A stretch of DNA of 64,000 nucleotides from Candidatus Uabimicrobium amorphum (GCF_009002475.1 NZ_AP019860.1:5346501-5410500), one strand, 5' to 3'. Shown: positions 8,696 through 18,009, numbered from the stretch's first letter. Numbers and translations: made by a program. Notes: a model not told the origin generated them from the sequence alone.

Positions 8696-8722
8696 GGCAA
8701 ATACGAAAACATCGTATTTGCC
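8696..8722 (+). terminator. Terminator of the moxR operon
   Basis: GGCAAATACGA (8696-8706) pairs perfectly over 11 bp with TCGTATTTGCC (8712-8722), loop AAACA, followed by ATTTTC. Confidence 0.75.
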
Positions 8723-8756
8723 ATTTTCAAGCCTCTATAGTTGTTTACCAAATCTT

Positions 8757-10388
8757 TTAATTTTTCGACTCTTCTAAAACATCATCCTCGGCAATATCTC
8801 CTTGTGGGATTTGCGGTTCATTGTTTAATTCTTCCACGGGCAAAAGTGTCATCGCTTGTGCCTGATTTCTCACAAAATTGGCAAGGTTTTGTAACTTAGA
8901 ATTTCCAATGCGCAACTCTGCTGAGCCTACCTTGGTGATGATGGGCTTTATGTATTTGTCGTTGTAAGCATACTCGTTGTTACGTAGAGTTGAAACTGTC
9001 ATGGCGATTATTTGCCGCATGTACATTGCAAACCTACCTTCATTTTGCGCGGTTGCAAGGCCTCGTAACGCATATTCGAGTTGTACCATCTTCTGTACAA
9101 CAAAAATTTGTTCCACGATGTTGCCATTTCGATTGTTTATCATTGATGTAATCGCAATTTTTGGCGTAGTGTGTCCTTCGCGGATAATTTTTTCATCTAA
9201 TATCATGTGACATTCGTTACACGCTGCTAGGGAAGTATATAAATTCTTTATTGAAATTTTACTGACGAGCTGCTCATGCATCACTTTGATGTTTTTTACG
9301 TGACATTTGTTGCAATTCGTTTGTGTTTTTCTGTCGCGGCGTTGGGCGCGTTCTTTTTCGATTATTCCCTTATTTTTGTTTAATCCTTTACCAAAATGAA
9401 TTTTGTCATCTTTTGGTTTGGGTATTATCTTTTGCGGTTGCTTGGGCATACGCGTTTGAGCATCATTTGCAAACGAGTCTTGTGTTTTTTGTTCGTCGTT
9501 TTTTGAGGTATGCGTTTGCTGAGCCATACCAGCTCCACCTTGGGTGGCCTCAAAATTAAAGTCATCGTCCATTTCTGCCGATTCAGTACTATCAGCGCTT
9601 TCGGTGTCGTCCATTTCATCTACGTTTACCTGGCTCGGATCTCCGGGGGCTACGTCCGCTTTTTCGTCCGCATAGTCCATACCTGCATCGTCGGCGTATT
9701 CGATATCGCCCTCGTCCGCATCCTCTATTTCTTCGGCTTCTGCTGCAAGTGCTCGTTTTTGGTCTGCTGTGGTTTTTATTTCGTTCATTCTAGATATTTT
9801 TTGCTCTGTAAATTTGGACGCCTCTTCTTTCGCAACAGTCATTTCTGCATCTACGGCTTCGTTTGCCTCTGGAGTTTCATTTTTCTTTCCTGAGCGTAAC
9901 TTCTTTCTGTACTTTGTTTTTTTGAGGTTATTTGCAGGCTCTACATTTGCCGTATCTTTTTCTCTATCTCTTTTGATTCTTTTGATTTCGTTACGCGCAT
10001 TTTGCTTTTGTATCTTTGGTGCATTTTGCGGAACTTCCTGGCTTTTCGCAACAGCAGATTCAGTGGCAAAACGTTCTGGGTTTTGAAAGACAACAAACCA
10101 CATTCCAAGTACAAACGACAGCAACAATCCCGCAGCCAGTGACAAATTTTGGTAAATTTTAAGCCACGGTGTCGGTGTGATGGCGCGCGAAATCTCTTGT
10201 TGTAAGTTTACTGGTGCCGACATTTTGGGCAAACTTCTCACAAGAGCAACTGTTTTGGACAGTTTTTGTAATTCGTTTGCGCAACTGCTACATTGTTTCA
10301 TATGTTCTTCTAGAAGGTTTTTATCCTCTGTTGTTAGAAGCTCATCAATGTAATCAGATAATTGTGGCAAAACCTTATCACATTTCAT
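8757..10388 (-). CDS. Membrane zinc-finger anti-sigma-like protein with two CxxCH motifs
   Basis: The first 70 residues form a zf-HC2/ZAS-type domain: Cys3, His29, Cys33 and Cys36 in the order C..HxxxCxxC, as in anti-sigma factors that hold ECF sigma factors. A membrane helix follows (about 80-101). Residues 115-350 are low-complexity and probably outside: Lys-rich first, then strongly Asp/Glu-rich (about 176-280). CNKCH (359-363) and CNECH (390-394) match the c-type haem attachment motif, with further Met and His residues around them. The ECF sigma gene lies upstream on the same strand. If the motifs bind haem, the protein could couple an extracytoplasmic redox or gas signal to sigma release; zinc binding is the alternative. 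Confidence 0.68.
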   Translation of the reverse strand: MKCDKVLPQLSDYIDELLTTEDKNLLEEHMKQCSSCANELQKLSKTVALVRSLPKMSAPVNLQQEISRAITPTPWLKIYQNLSLAAGLLLSFVLGMWFVVFQNPERFATESAVAKSQEVPQNAPKIQKQNARNEIKRIKRDREKDTANVEPANNLKKTKYRKKLRSGKKNETPEANEAVDAEMTVAKEEASKFTEQKISRMNEIKTTADQKRALAAEAEEIEDADEGDIEYADDAGMDYADEKADVAPGDPSQVNVDEMDDTESADSTESAEMDDDFNFEATQGGAGMAQQTHTSKNDEQKTQDSFANDAQTRMPKQPQKIIPKPKDDKIHFGKGLNKNKGIIEKERAQRRDRKTQTNCNKCHVKNIKVMHEQLVSKISIKNLYTSLAACNECHMILDEKIIREGHTTPKIAITSMINNRNGNIVEQIFVVQKMVQLEYALRGLATAQNEGRFAMYMRQIIAMTVSTLRNNEYAYNDKYIKPIITKVGSAELRIGNSKLQNLANFVRNQAQAMTLLPVEELNNEPQIPQGDIAEDDVLEESKN

Positions 10389-10542
10389 ACATTGTTCCTA
10401 ACATGACAATCATTTATTATGTTTTGTAGTATGTTTGTTCCCAGACCAATACATCTAAGTGGCAAGATGGTTTGTTGCAGTGATGCAACGAAAATATGAG
10501 GTTGTTTCTAACAAATTACATAAAAACTAAAAAAATACTGTG

Positions 10543-10599
10543 CTATAGTTTGTAACACAGTCATCTCGCTAAAACGACACTACAGTTTGTTATACTGTC
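10543..10599. promoter_or_regulatory. Tandem 20-bp operator-like sites
   Basis: Two related 20-mers at 10543-10562 and 10580-10599 (CTATAGTTTGTAACACAGTC and CTACAGTTTGTTATACTGTC) match at 16 of 20 positions and start 37 bp apart. Each is also part of a dyad: ACTGTG...CACAGT at 10537-10561 and ACAGT...ACTGT at 10582-10598. They lie in the 524-bp stretch between the ECF sigma gene and the anti-sigma-like gene. Confidence 0.45.
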
Positions 10600-10681
10600 G
10601 GTTGAATCACTAGGTGATAGGGGTGAAAGGCATGGTAAATGTTACATTTTACTCACCCGTGGTACAGAGTGTTTCCGACGA

Positions 10682-10879
10682 TTATTCATTTAGTTGCAGT
10701 CTATCGGTGTTTAGTTCCCAAAAAAATGATATTTTTTTATTTTGCGTTATCAGGAAACAACAGCGAGCTTTTGGCACTGTTTTGAAATTGAATAACCAAA
10801 TGGTTTTGTCATTTTGATCGTAAATGATAACTGTGCGACCAAATTGTACAATCCCAACAGTTCTTAGAAGTAGTTTCAT
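10682..10879 (-). CDS. Possible small protein, 65 residues
   Basis: This ATG-started frame begins 34 bp after the ECF sigma gene on the same strand. It encodes a plausible mixed beta/alpha composition (GIVQFGRTVIIYDQNDKTIW near the start), with no membrane segment or known motif. There is no clear ribosome site, and the surrounding stretch is otherwise non-coding, so it could be a chance frame. Confidence 0.25.
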   Translation of the reverse strand: MKLLLRTVGIVQFGRTVIIYDQNDKTIWLFNFKTVPKARCCFLITQNKKISFFWELNTDRLQLNE

Positions 10880-10912
10880 TTAAATAAAACAACAACGAAT
10901 TGTTTGGTGAGG

Positions 10913-11500
10913 TCATTCTTTGTTTAAAATGGCTTCTAATTTTTCCTTTACTAAATTGCGAGCACGGTGGATACGTGAGCGAACAGTTCCGATGGGGCAT
11001 TCTAATATTTCTTGCATTTCTTCGTAACTAAGACCTTCTATATCTCTGAGTACAATAGCAGTTTTGTATGGCTCTTCTAGCGAATCGATGGCTTGTTGCA
11101 CAATGATTGTTTGTTCTGAATCTTCGGCTTTTTGACTCGGATCTTTCTCGTCGGATACAGGGTCGAACCAATTGTCTTCATTTTCGCTTTGGAATTTTGA
11201 TATGGAAACAACTCTGTTGCGCATGCGCTTTCGGCGACTATTGGTTGCCGTGTTCACTGCGATGCGAAATAACCATGTGAAAAATGTTGAATGCTCCTTG
11301 AAATTTTTCAGCCCGCGGTAGGCATTGATAAAAGTATCTTGGACCAGGTCGCAAGCTAAATTTTCATCACCTGTTAGCCTGTAAACCACATTAAAAACAC
11401 GATCCTGGTATTTTACAACTAAAGAGTCGAAGGCACTCTTGTTGCCTTGTTTGCATTCTGTTATAAGATGAGTATCATCATCTGAAAATTTTTTCCCCAT
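10913..11500 (-). CDS. ECF sigma factor (RpoE-like)
   Basis: The 195-residue protein has only sigma regions 2 and 4. Region 2 spans about 20-95 (FDSLVVKYQDRVFNVVYRLT, DLVQDTFINAYRGL, FFTWLFRIAVNTA). An acidic linker follows, then region 4 (about 130-190; LRDIEGLSYEEMQEILECPI, GTVRSRIHRARNLVKEKL). It directs RNA polymerase to stress or envelope promoters. The zinc-finger membrane protein at 8757-10388 is the likely regulator, although 524 bp and possible operator sites separate them. Confidence 0.93.
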   Translation of the reverse strand: MGKKFSDDDTHLITECKQGNKSAFDSLVVKYQDRVFNVVYRLTGDENLACDLVQDTFINAYRGLKNFKEHSTFFTWLFRIAVNTATNSRRKRMRNRVVSISKFQSENEDNWFDPVSDEKDPSQKAEDSEQTIIVQQAIDSLEEPYKTAIVLRDIEGLSYEEMQEILECPIGTVRSRIHRARNLVKEKLEAILNKE

Positions 11501-11808
11501 TTGCTATGCCTTTAGACATTTTTTTTTACTTGAGAAGTTTATTGTAATTCATTAGAATAAATTCTAAAATATTGAAAAGTATCATAGCCGTCCAAGTGAC
11601 CGGGAAAAGGTCTTTACACTTAATAATACAATACAAATGCTTTACCCAGCCTCTAATGAATTGTAATGCTTGTTACAAAAAATGTACACATAATTTATTG
11701 CCCTGACAGTTAGAGATGGAGCTATGTTATTCTTTTTTGCTATCTTTAGCAAACTTTTTTAACGAAATTCCAGAAGTCCATCCTCAATAATTTGGAGAGG
11801 CATCTGAA
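11501..11808. other. Intergenic region, AT-rich
   Basis: This stretch separates the ECF sigma gene (-) from the plus-strand genes. Apart from short dyads such as TTGTAA/TTACAA near 11665-11682 I see no gene or RNA structure. It presumably holds divergent promoters. Confidence 0.3.
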
Positions 11809-11886
11809 ATGTCATATAAGAATAAACGTTTACCCTTTGTAATCGTTTATGTAAAAGGTTCCGCGATTCGCAAAAAAACTTTATAA
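11809..11886 (+). CDS. Possible 25-residue small protein
   Basis: ATG 11809 follows GGAGAGG by 8 nt, a better ribosome site than most genes here have. The frame runs 25 codons to TAA and reads MSYKNKRLPFVIVYVKG, then SAIRKKTL: a short hydrophobic centre between basic ends. It could be a leader peptide or small membrane-active protein ahead of the gene at 11985. Confidence 0.35.
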   Translation: MSYKNKRLPFVIVYVKGSAIRKKTL

Positions 11887-11984
11887 GTGTAAAAGACTGT
11901 ATGAAACATATTTCCATTTTCTGACACAACCCTTTTCATAATACTATATGGTACAACAGCATATTTCAGAAAGAATAAATAACT

Positions 11985-12968
11985 ATGGGCTACCACGATA
12001 GGTTAAAAAGTATTATCAATAACAGAAATCCAGATGTACGATTGAAAGTTCCCAATGTACTAAAGAAAATGTACCGCCCAATGTTTTTGTATTTGATGAG
12101 ATCAAAAATTAGAAAAGATTTTTCTGAAAATAAGATGCGCACACTTCTGGAAAACCATCCAAAAACTTTAGATAGTGCTATCGGCTTTTGTATATCCATT
12201 TACTGTTTGTGTGAACAAAATCGAATGGCCTATCAAGAGATACTCAATTGTTTGAAGTCAAGCAACTTCCAAAGAATTTTACAAAACTACGGTGATGGTT
12301 TTGGGGAGCAAGTTTTACGAGATGTTCACGAAGATACTATTACGGAACAAGATGCCGAAGGTGTTCATAGAACATTGCAGAGCACATTTGCCATATATAC
12401 CGATAAAGACAACGAAGAATTGATCCAACAAACACTAAAAACTTTTGCCGAGACGGAAAATATAGAGGCTTATATCATCGGTAGTTTCAATAACTTAGCT
12501 GTTAATGCTTCTCTATGTAAAAAATATATAGCACTCTTTAAAAAGGTGCAAAGTCAACAGCCTTTGTTTTTATCTACACTACAAACAACATATTTCATCA
12601 CAAAATATTTGGGAACGCACAAAGCCTATGTAAATTTTATAAAGCTTTGTGAAAAATTAGAAAATGAACGCTCCCTCCCCGAAGTGATTACTACTCTTAA
12701 AACTTTAGCACGCTACGGAAGCCCTGAGATTTTTGTCGACACAACCTCGTGGGCATGTGAAACTCCTGTAGATAAAAACTCTATAGTTAATATATTTAAA
12801 CACAGTTATATATTGTTAGATCAAAAAAATCAATCTACATACTCTATGTTTTGTTTTGGTAAGTTTATGGCATATGTTAAAGATAAAGAACAGCGATTTA
12901 TGGATATGCCTGACGAAGATCTAGAGTACTACATCGAAAAAGCTGTAGAATTTTTTGTCGAAGCTTAG
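11985..12968 (+). CDS. Hypothetical protein, mainly helical
   Basis: The 327-residue protein is not recognised. It has no signal peptide or clear membrane helix, a basic N-terminus (first 50 residues rich in Lys/Arg) and an acidic C-terminus (MDMPDEDLEYYIEKAVEFF). Regular amphipathic helices suggest a repeat-type or all-helical fold. It lies 221 bp upstream of the large TPR protein on the same strand, so co-regulation is possible. Confidence 0.6.
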   Translation: MGYHDRLKSIINNRNPDVRLKVPNVLKKMYRPMFLYLMRSKIRKDFSENKMRTLLENHPKTLDSAIGFCISIYCLCEQNRMAYQEILNCLKSSNFQRILQNYGDGFGEQVLRDVHEDTITEQDAEGVHRTLQSTFAIYTDKDNEELIQQTLKTFAETENIEAYIIGSFNNLAVNASLCKKYIALFKKVQSQQPLFLSTLQTTYFITKYLGTHKAYVNFIKLCEKLENERSLPEVITTLKTLARYGSPEIFVDTTSWACETPVDKNSIVNIFKHSYILLDQKNQSTYSMFCFGKFMAYVKDKEQRFMDMPDEDLEYYIEKAVEFFVEA

Positions 12969-13189
12969 ATTTTGATGGTTTTGCCTTCCTAACCCATTTG
13001 AGGAAAGCAAAAAAATAAATATCGTACTGCTATTTTGTTCATGCGCTTCGTCCTCATATAATGTCGTCGTGTTTGGATGATAAAATTCCTGTGTAAAATT
13101 TGGGTATATTATTTATTTCCACTTCCCTAAGCAAAGTTTCTCTTCAGTGAACATCAAATGTATTTCGACTTAAAATTAAGGAATTTTTT

Positions 13190-16100
13190 ATGACGCAATC
13201 CTTAGACGATGCTTTTTGCAATTATGTAATTTCCCAAGAAATTATTTCAAAAGAAACCATTAGCTTTGTAAAAGACAAGTACCCCAGCGTTTGTGTTCGC
13301 GAAGCACTTTTGTTAGATGATCAGTTACAAATAGAGTACTACACCGCAACGGTATCCATCTTAAATGAGCAAAATTTTGCGAAATCTGATATCTCTGAGT
13401 ATTGGGATAAACGATTCATCGCCCATATAAAAAAAATCGAGTTTTTAACCGACCAGCAAATCGCCAAATTTCAAGAAAAATGCCTAGGGAAATCCATTTC
13501 ATTTCGAGAGCTACTGGTTGTTACAGGAATATTACCTACCGATGAATATATAAATATGTTTCATGAGCTTTTGGTGGAACATACCCCCAACTCTCCCTCT
13601 GAATTTGGTACCTCAGAAATGGAATTTATTGAAAAAACAATAGACTCTATGGAGTCGTCACTAAAAAAGTCTTCCGCTGAACCTGATGCCTCAGAAAAAA
13701 CGGTAAATCCAGATTTGTTTTCTCCATCCAAAACGGAAGATGCATCTACTCAAACATTAAATATGGTTGAGCCTCCTGTTACTAATAATGTCGAACATGA
13801 TGCTTCGGCAATGACGGTTGACGCCGTAGAGGGCCCTATACGTATAACACCCGATAATTATTTCGAAAATGACGCTTCGGCAATGACCGTGGATTCGGTA
13901 GTGCCACCGATTACCCCGCAAGACAATTTTTTGGATACAGGTGCTTCGCACCAACAACACGACGCTTCAGCGATGACAATTGACGCTGTAGAGCCACCAT
14001 TAGTTCCCCAAGAGAACTTTTTAAAAGCAGATGGATCATGTGAAGAGTACGACGCTTCGGCAATGACTGTCGATGCTGTGGAACCACCACTAACTCCCCA
14101 AGAGAATTCAAGCGGTCCTAACCAGGAATCGGATGCTTCGGCGATGACTGTTGATGCCGTAGAGCCCCCTTTTGTTCAGCAACGTAACTCCTACTTTGAC
14201 GATGGTATAGGCAATGATGTCTCGGCAATGACTGTGGATGCCGTAGAATCTCCTGTGGCACAAAGTAACTCCTATTTTGATGAGTCAAAAATGTCCTCAT
14301 CGTATTTTTCTGGTGAGCAAGAACCAGAAAAGGAAGAGAATATCGATACGGCGAAAACAATCGCCAGTGATATCACATTTTCGGAATACATGGAGTCTTT
14401 AAACGATGAGAAAGCTACGGGGCATATCGAGTCGCCAGCAATGAATACCACATTTACAGAACAAACGCTGGACAAAAGTAAATCTTATAAGAACAAGGAA
14501 ACACAAAGAGATCTTTCCAGTATTGAAATTATTGAGCCAGCTAGTCCAAATCCTCCATGTGATGCATCTTCGGAAACACTTATCGAAAATTTGACGACAG
14601 ATAACCTAATGGTTGTGGAAGATCGTGTCGAAACAGTAAAGGAAGAGGCGCGAGACGAAGAAGCGACTTTGGATATGAATTCTCAAGACATCAATGTTAT
14701 GTTACAAGAGAAACAAGATATCGATGTTTCTGCAAAGACCGTTCAAAGTGATAGCGACTTTGATTCATATGGAAATACGGTTATTGATGCCAATATTCAC
14801 GGCAAAAATCGCGAAATGGAAGATGCTTTTCCCTCTTCCATCGTCGAGCAAATTGATGGACTAGATGAAAAAACCACAAATCTCACCAACTTGATACGTG
14901 AGATGCGTGAAAGTCAAGTTCTTCAAGTTCCGCCAGGGTTCGCTAAACGCAAAAGTTTTGCGGGGGGGGTTATCGTTGTTTTTTTGCTGGTAGTTTCTGC
15001 GGGGACTTACGTTTGGTTTAATTTGCCTAAAAAGGCGGGCGCTACCGAAGATTGGGAGTCTTTAAAAGCGGAAAACGAAAAACTGCGAAATGCTCTACAG
15101 CAAAAACAGCAAACGTCTATCTACTACGATGAACAACAATACGACTTAGCGATTGGTGAGTTACTAAAACAAGAGAATATAACACCACAGCAACAATTCT
15201 TATTGGCAAAGTGCTATTACCGAACGCAAAGATATCAGGAAGCGGAAAAGATTTTGCGCAAATTGACAAAACTTTACGCGGATAACAAGCGTTACACGTT
15301 CTTTTTTGCCAAAATACTAACAGCACTTGAAGAAGAACCGGTAAAGATTTTTGAATTTTACAACAGAGCACAAAAGCTGGGCTTTCCTGAGGATTTAGTT
15401 TTATTGGAAAAACTAAATATCAATGTTCGGTATGACTTGATTGACGCTGAGGAATTTGAGAAAAAATGTGCGGAATTACCGAAAGATCTACTTAAAGTAA
15501 CGGAGATAAAGGGGCATTTTTACAGCAAGCAAAAACAGTGGAAGAAAGCCGTGGAAGCGTACAATAAACTTCTGGAAAAGCAACCGCTGAAAAAATTTTA
15601 TTTTGCGCGTGGAAAAATTCACTATGAGATGTCGGAGTGGAAGTTGGCCTATGAAGATTTTCGGGTGTCCGCCAAAGGAGCTGTGTTTACTGCCCCATCA
15701 TATTATCACATAGCACTGATCTTGGCACGAGTCAATAAAAACAAGAAAAAAGCCTTTTTCTATTTCAGGAACGCTATTGAACACGATGCCAGTCGAAGTG
15801 AGTATTTTCAGCAGCGTGGCTGGCTATTTTTTACCGAAAAGCAGTATGCAAATTCGGTGAAAGATTTTGAAGCGGCGTTAAAGAGGGACCCGCAGCGTAA
15901 AGAATTGCATGGGTATTTGGCTTTGGCATATGAAAAACAAGGAAAAAAATCTTTGGCGGAAAAAACAATACAACTTGCCTTGCAAGATAAAACACCCGAA
16001 GTTTTTTTCGTTGTGAGCCAATACTACAGACAGGTAGGGGAAATTTCCAAGGCAATTTCTATGGCTCAAAAATCTATCAAGCTTGCCCCGAAAACAAATT

Positions 16101-16228
16101 GGCAAGCGTATGAGCTTCTCGGCGATATTTACCAAAGAAAATCGCAAAAAAAATTGGCGAAGGATAATTGGGGGAAAGCTCTGGAAATTAAGCCTTACAG
16201 CAAGAGTTTACGCGGGAAAATCAAATAA
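13190..16228 (+). CDS. Large membrane TPR protein with DASAMTVDAVEPP repeats
   Basis: The 1012-residue protein has three parts. Residues 1-145 form a helical domain with no recognised fold. Residues 160-570 are acidic and disordered, with six near-copies of DASAMTVDAVEPP at DNA positions 13799, 13871, 13961, 14051, 14132 and 14216, plus looser forms (DASEKTV, DASTQTL, DTAKTIAS, SAKTVQS). A single membrane helix lies at about 590-612. Residues 640-1012 hold about nine TPR-like units, so they are probably outside the cytoplasm. Repeated Thr sites in a cytoplasmic disordered arm suggest phosphorylation by Hanks-type kinases such as the one at 56364-57530; that is inference. An 8-G tract at 14962-14969 lies in the membrane-helix codons. 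Confidence 0.8.
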   Translation: MTQSLDDAFCNYVISQEIISKETISFVKDKYPSVCVREALLLDDQLQIEYYTATVSILNEQNFAKSDISEYWDKRFIAHIKKIEFLTDQQIAKFQEKCLGKSISFRELLVVTGILPTDEYINMFHELLVEHTPNSPSEFGTSEMEFIEKTIDSMESSLKKSSAEPDASEKTVNPDLFSPSKTEDASTQTLNMVEPPVTNNVEHDASAMTVDAVEGPIRITPDNYFENDASAMTVDSVVPPITPQDNFLDTGASHQQHDASAMTIDAVEPPLVPQENFLKADGSCEEYDASAMTVDAVEPPLTPQENSSGPNQESDASAMTVDAVEPPFVQQRNSYFDDGIGNDVSAMTVDAVESPVAQSNSYFDESKMSSSYFSGEQEPEKEENIDTAKTIASDITFSEYMESLNDEKATGHIESPAMNTTFTEQTLDKSKSYKNKETQRDLSSIEIIEPASPNPPCDASSETLIENLTTDNLMVVEDRVETVKEEARDEEATLDMNSQDINVMLQEKQDIDVSAKTVQSDSDFDSYGNTVIDANIHGKNREMEDAFPSSIVEQIDGLDEKTTNLTNLIREMRESQVLQVPPGFAKRKSFAGGVIVVFLLVVSAGTYVWFNLPKKAGATEDWESLKAENEKLRNALQQKQQTSIYYDEQQYDLAIGELLKQENITPQQQFLLAKCYYRTQRYQEAEKILRKLTKLYADNKRYTFFFAKILTALEEEPVKIFEFYNRAQKLGFPEDLVLLEKLNINVRYDLIDAEEFEKKCAELPKDLLKVTEIKGHFYSKQKQWKKAVEAYNKLLEKQPLKKFYFARGKIHYEMSEWKLAYEDFRVSAKGAVFTAPSYYHIALILARVNKNKKKAFFYFRNAIEHDASRSEYFQQRGWLFFTEKQYANSVKDFEAALKRDPQRKELHGYLALAYEKQGKKSLAEKTIQLALQDKTPEVFFVVSQYYRQVGEISKAISMAQKSIKLAPKTNWQAYELLGDIYQRKSQKKLAKDNWGKALEIKPYSKSLRGKIK

Positions 16229-16274
16229 GATTTTACCTATATGACAAAAATTTGCAAAAAACTTTTTTTTTTAC

Positions 16275-16302
16275 TTGCAATCACGTTTTTTGTTTATATA
16301 AT
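16275..16302 (+). promoter_or_regulatory. Promoter of the tRNA-tuf operon
   Basis: TTGCAA (16275-16280) and a perfect TATAAT (16297-16302) are 16 bp apart. Transcription would begin near 16309, just before the first tRNA at 16315. It is the best consensus promoter in the window, as expected for tRNA and tuf. Confidence 0.8.
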
Positions 16303-16314
16303 ACCCTTCACATT

Positions 16315-16386
16315 GCTAGCGTAGCTCAACGGTAGAGCTCTCGCCTTGTAAGCGAGGGGTTATGGGTTCAAATCCCATCGCTAGCT
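16315..16386 (+). tRNA. tRNA-Thr (UGU)
   Basis: The acceptor stem GCTAGCG pairs with CGCTAGC. The anticodon loop is CTTGTAA with anticodon TGT, and the T loop is TTCAAAT. CCA is not encoded. First of four tRNAs leading to tuf. Confidence 0.96.
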
Positions 16387-16398
16387 ATAGAAGAAATC

Positions 16399-16481
16399 GG
16401 TGGTGTACCCAAGTGGCCAAAGGGGGTAGACTGTAAATCTACTGACGGACGTCTTCGAAGGTTCGAATCCTTCCGCCACCA
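16399..16481 (+). tRNA. tRNA-Tyr (GUA)
   Basis: A class II tRNA of 83 nt. The acceptor GGTGGTG pairs with CGCCACC (one G-T), the anticodon loop is CTGTAAA (GTA), and it has a long variable arm before the T loop TTCGAAT. Discriminator A. Confidence 0.96.
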
Positions 16482-16485
16482 TGAC

Positions 16486-16556
16486 GCGGGTGTAGCTTAA
16501 TGGTAAAGCACCAGCCTTCCAAGCTGGCTATGTGAGTTCGATTCTCATCACCCGCT
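16486..16556 (+). tRNA. tRNA-Gly (UCC)
   Basis: The acceptor GCGGGTG pairs with CACCCGC, the anticodon loop is CTTCCAA (TCC), and the T loop is TTCGATT. 71 nt; CCA is not encoded. Confidence 0.96.
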
Positions 16557-16573
16557 CTTCTTTATCCTACAAT

Positions 16574-16645
<72 letters not shown>

Positions 16646-16788
16646 TAGGAAACTTCCTTATTTCTTTTTATCATATCTAAAAATGTCAGTTACCTAACCT
16701 ATCCCCCTAAAACATCAAAAACCTTTCATAAGTAACCGACATTTCGGATTCCATATTAATAGTTTAAATTATTGAAGGATGTATCCCC

Positions 16789-17982
16789 ATGGCGAAGGAA
16801 AAGTTCGAACGGAATAAACCTCACGTTAACGTGGGCACCATTGGTCACATTGACCACGGAAAAACAACACTGACAGCAGCAATTTCTCACGTGTTGGCTC
16901 TAAAAGGTACAGCTAAAAAGATGAACTTTGAAGACATCGATAAAGCTCCTGAAGAGAGACAACGTGGTATTACGATTTCTGTTTGTCACATTGAGTACGA
17001 AACAGAAAAACGTCACTACGCGCACGTAGACTGCCCAGGACACGCAGACTACATCAAGAACATGATTACAGGTGCTGCACAGATGGATGGTGCGATACTT
17101 GTTGTTGCTGCTACAGATGGTCCAATGCCTCAAACCAGAGAGCACATTTTGTTAGCACGTCAGGTAAACGTTCCGGCGATCGTTGTATTTATGAACAAAT
17201 GCGACATGATGAAAGATGAGCCAGAACTTATCGAACTAGTTGAGATGGAACTGAGAGAACTTCTAGACAAGTATGAGTTCCCTGGTGACGATATTCCTAT
17301 CGTTCAAGGTTCTGCACTTCTAGCTGGTCAAGCGGAAAGCGCTGACGATGAAAATGCTAAGGGTGTTCTAAACTTGATGGACGCAGTAGACTCTTATATT
17401 CCTGATCCTGAACGTGCGGTTGATAAGCCATTCTTGATGCCTATCGAAGACGTTTTCTCTATCAAAGGTCGTGGTACAGTTGCGACTGGTCGTGTAGAAC
17501 GCGGTATCATCAAAATGGGTGACAACATGGACATCGTTGGTGTGAAAGACACACAAAAAACCGTATGTACCGGTGTTGAAATGTTCCGCAAACTACTCGA
17601 TGAAGGTATGGCCGGTGATAACGTTGGTATCCTTCTAAGAGGTATTGATAAGAACAATGTGGAAAGAGGACAAGTACTTGCTAAGCCAGGTTCTATCAAT
17701 CCTCACACTAAATTCAAAGCAGAAGTTTACATCTTGACAAAAGATGAAGGTGGACGTCACAAGCCTTTCTTCTCTGGATATCGCCCACAGTTCTATTTCC
17801 GTACCACAGATGTAACTGGAAAAGCAGACGTACTGAATGCTGAGATGGTTATGCCTGGTGACAACGTCACATTGGAAGTTGAGCTAATCACACCTATCGC
17901 TCTTGAAAAAGAATTGCGTTTCGCGATTCGCGAAGGTGGAAAAACAGTAGGTGCAGGTGTAATTACCGAGATCATCGAATAA
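16789..17982 (+). CDS. tuf: Elongation factor Tu
   Basis: EF-Tu carries aminoacyl-tRNA to the ribosomal A site as a GTP complex. The 397-residue protein has GHIDHGKT (19-26, P loop), RGITIS (switch I), DCPGHADY (switch II) and NKCDM (guanine specificity), then domains II and III. It is co-transcribed with the four upstream tRNAs, as for tufB in Escherichia coli. The usual second copy after fusA is absent, so this is the only tuf in the window. Confidence 0.99.
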   Translation: MAKEKFERNKPHVNVGTIGHIDHGKTTLTAAISHVLALKGTAKKMNFEDIDKAPEERQRGITISVCHIEYETEKRHYAHVDCPGHADYIKNMITGAAQMDGAILVVAATDGPMPQTREHILLARQVNVPAIVVFMNKCDMMKDEPELIELVEMELRELLDKYEFPGDDIPIVQGSALLAGQAESADDENAKGVLNLMDAVDSYIPDPERAVDKPFLMPIEDVFSIKGRGTVATGRVERGIIKMGDNMDIVGVKDTQKTVCTGVEMFRKLLDEGMAGDNVGILLRGIDKNNVERGQVLAKPGSINPHTKFKAEVYILTKDEGGRHKPFFSGYRPQFYFRTTDVTGKADVLNAEMVMPGDNVTLEVELITPIALEKELRFAIREGGKTVGAGVITEIIE

Positions 17983-18009
17983 TAAAAAAAGTGCCATAAA
18001 GTAATACAA

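Noticed and set aside
9510-9893. 127-codon plus-strand frame in the anti-sigma gene
   Set aside because: It mirrors the low-complexity acidic coding stretch of the minus-strand gene (Cys/Phe/Val-rich shadow).
16646-16788. An additional tRNA or a separate tuf promoter in the 143-bp gap before tuf
   Set aside because: No cloverleaf and no convincing -35/-10 pair is seen; tuf is probably read from the tRNA promoter.
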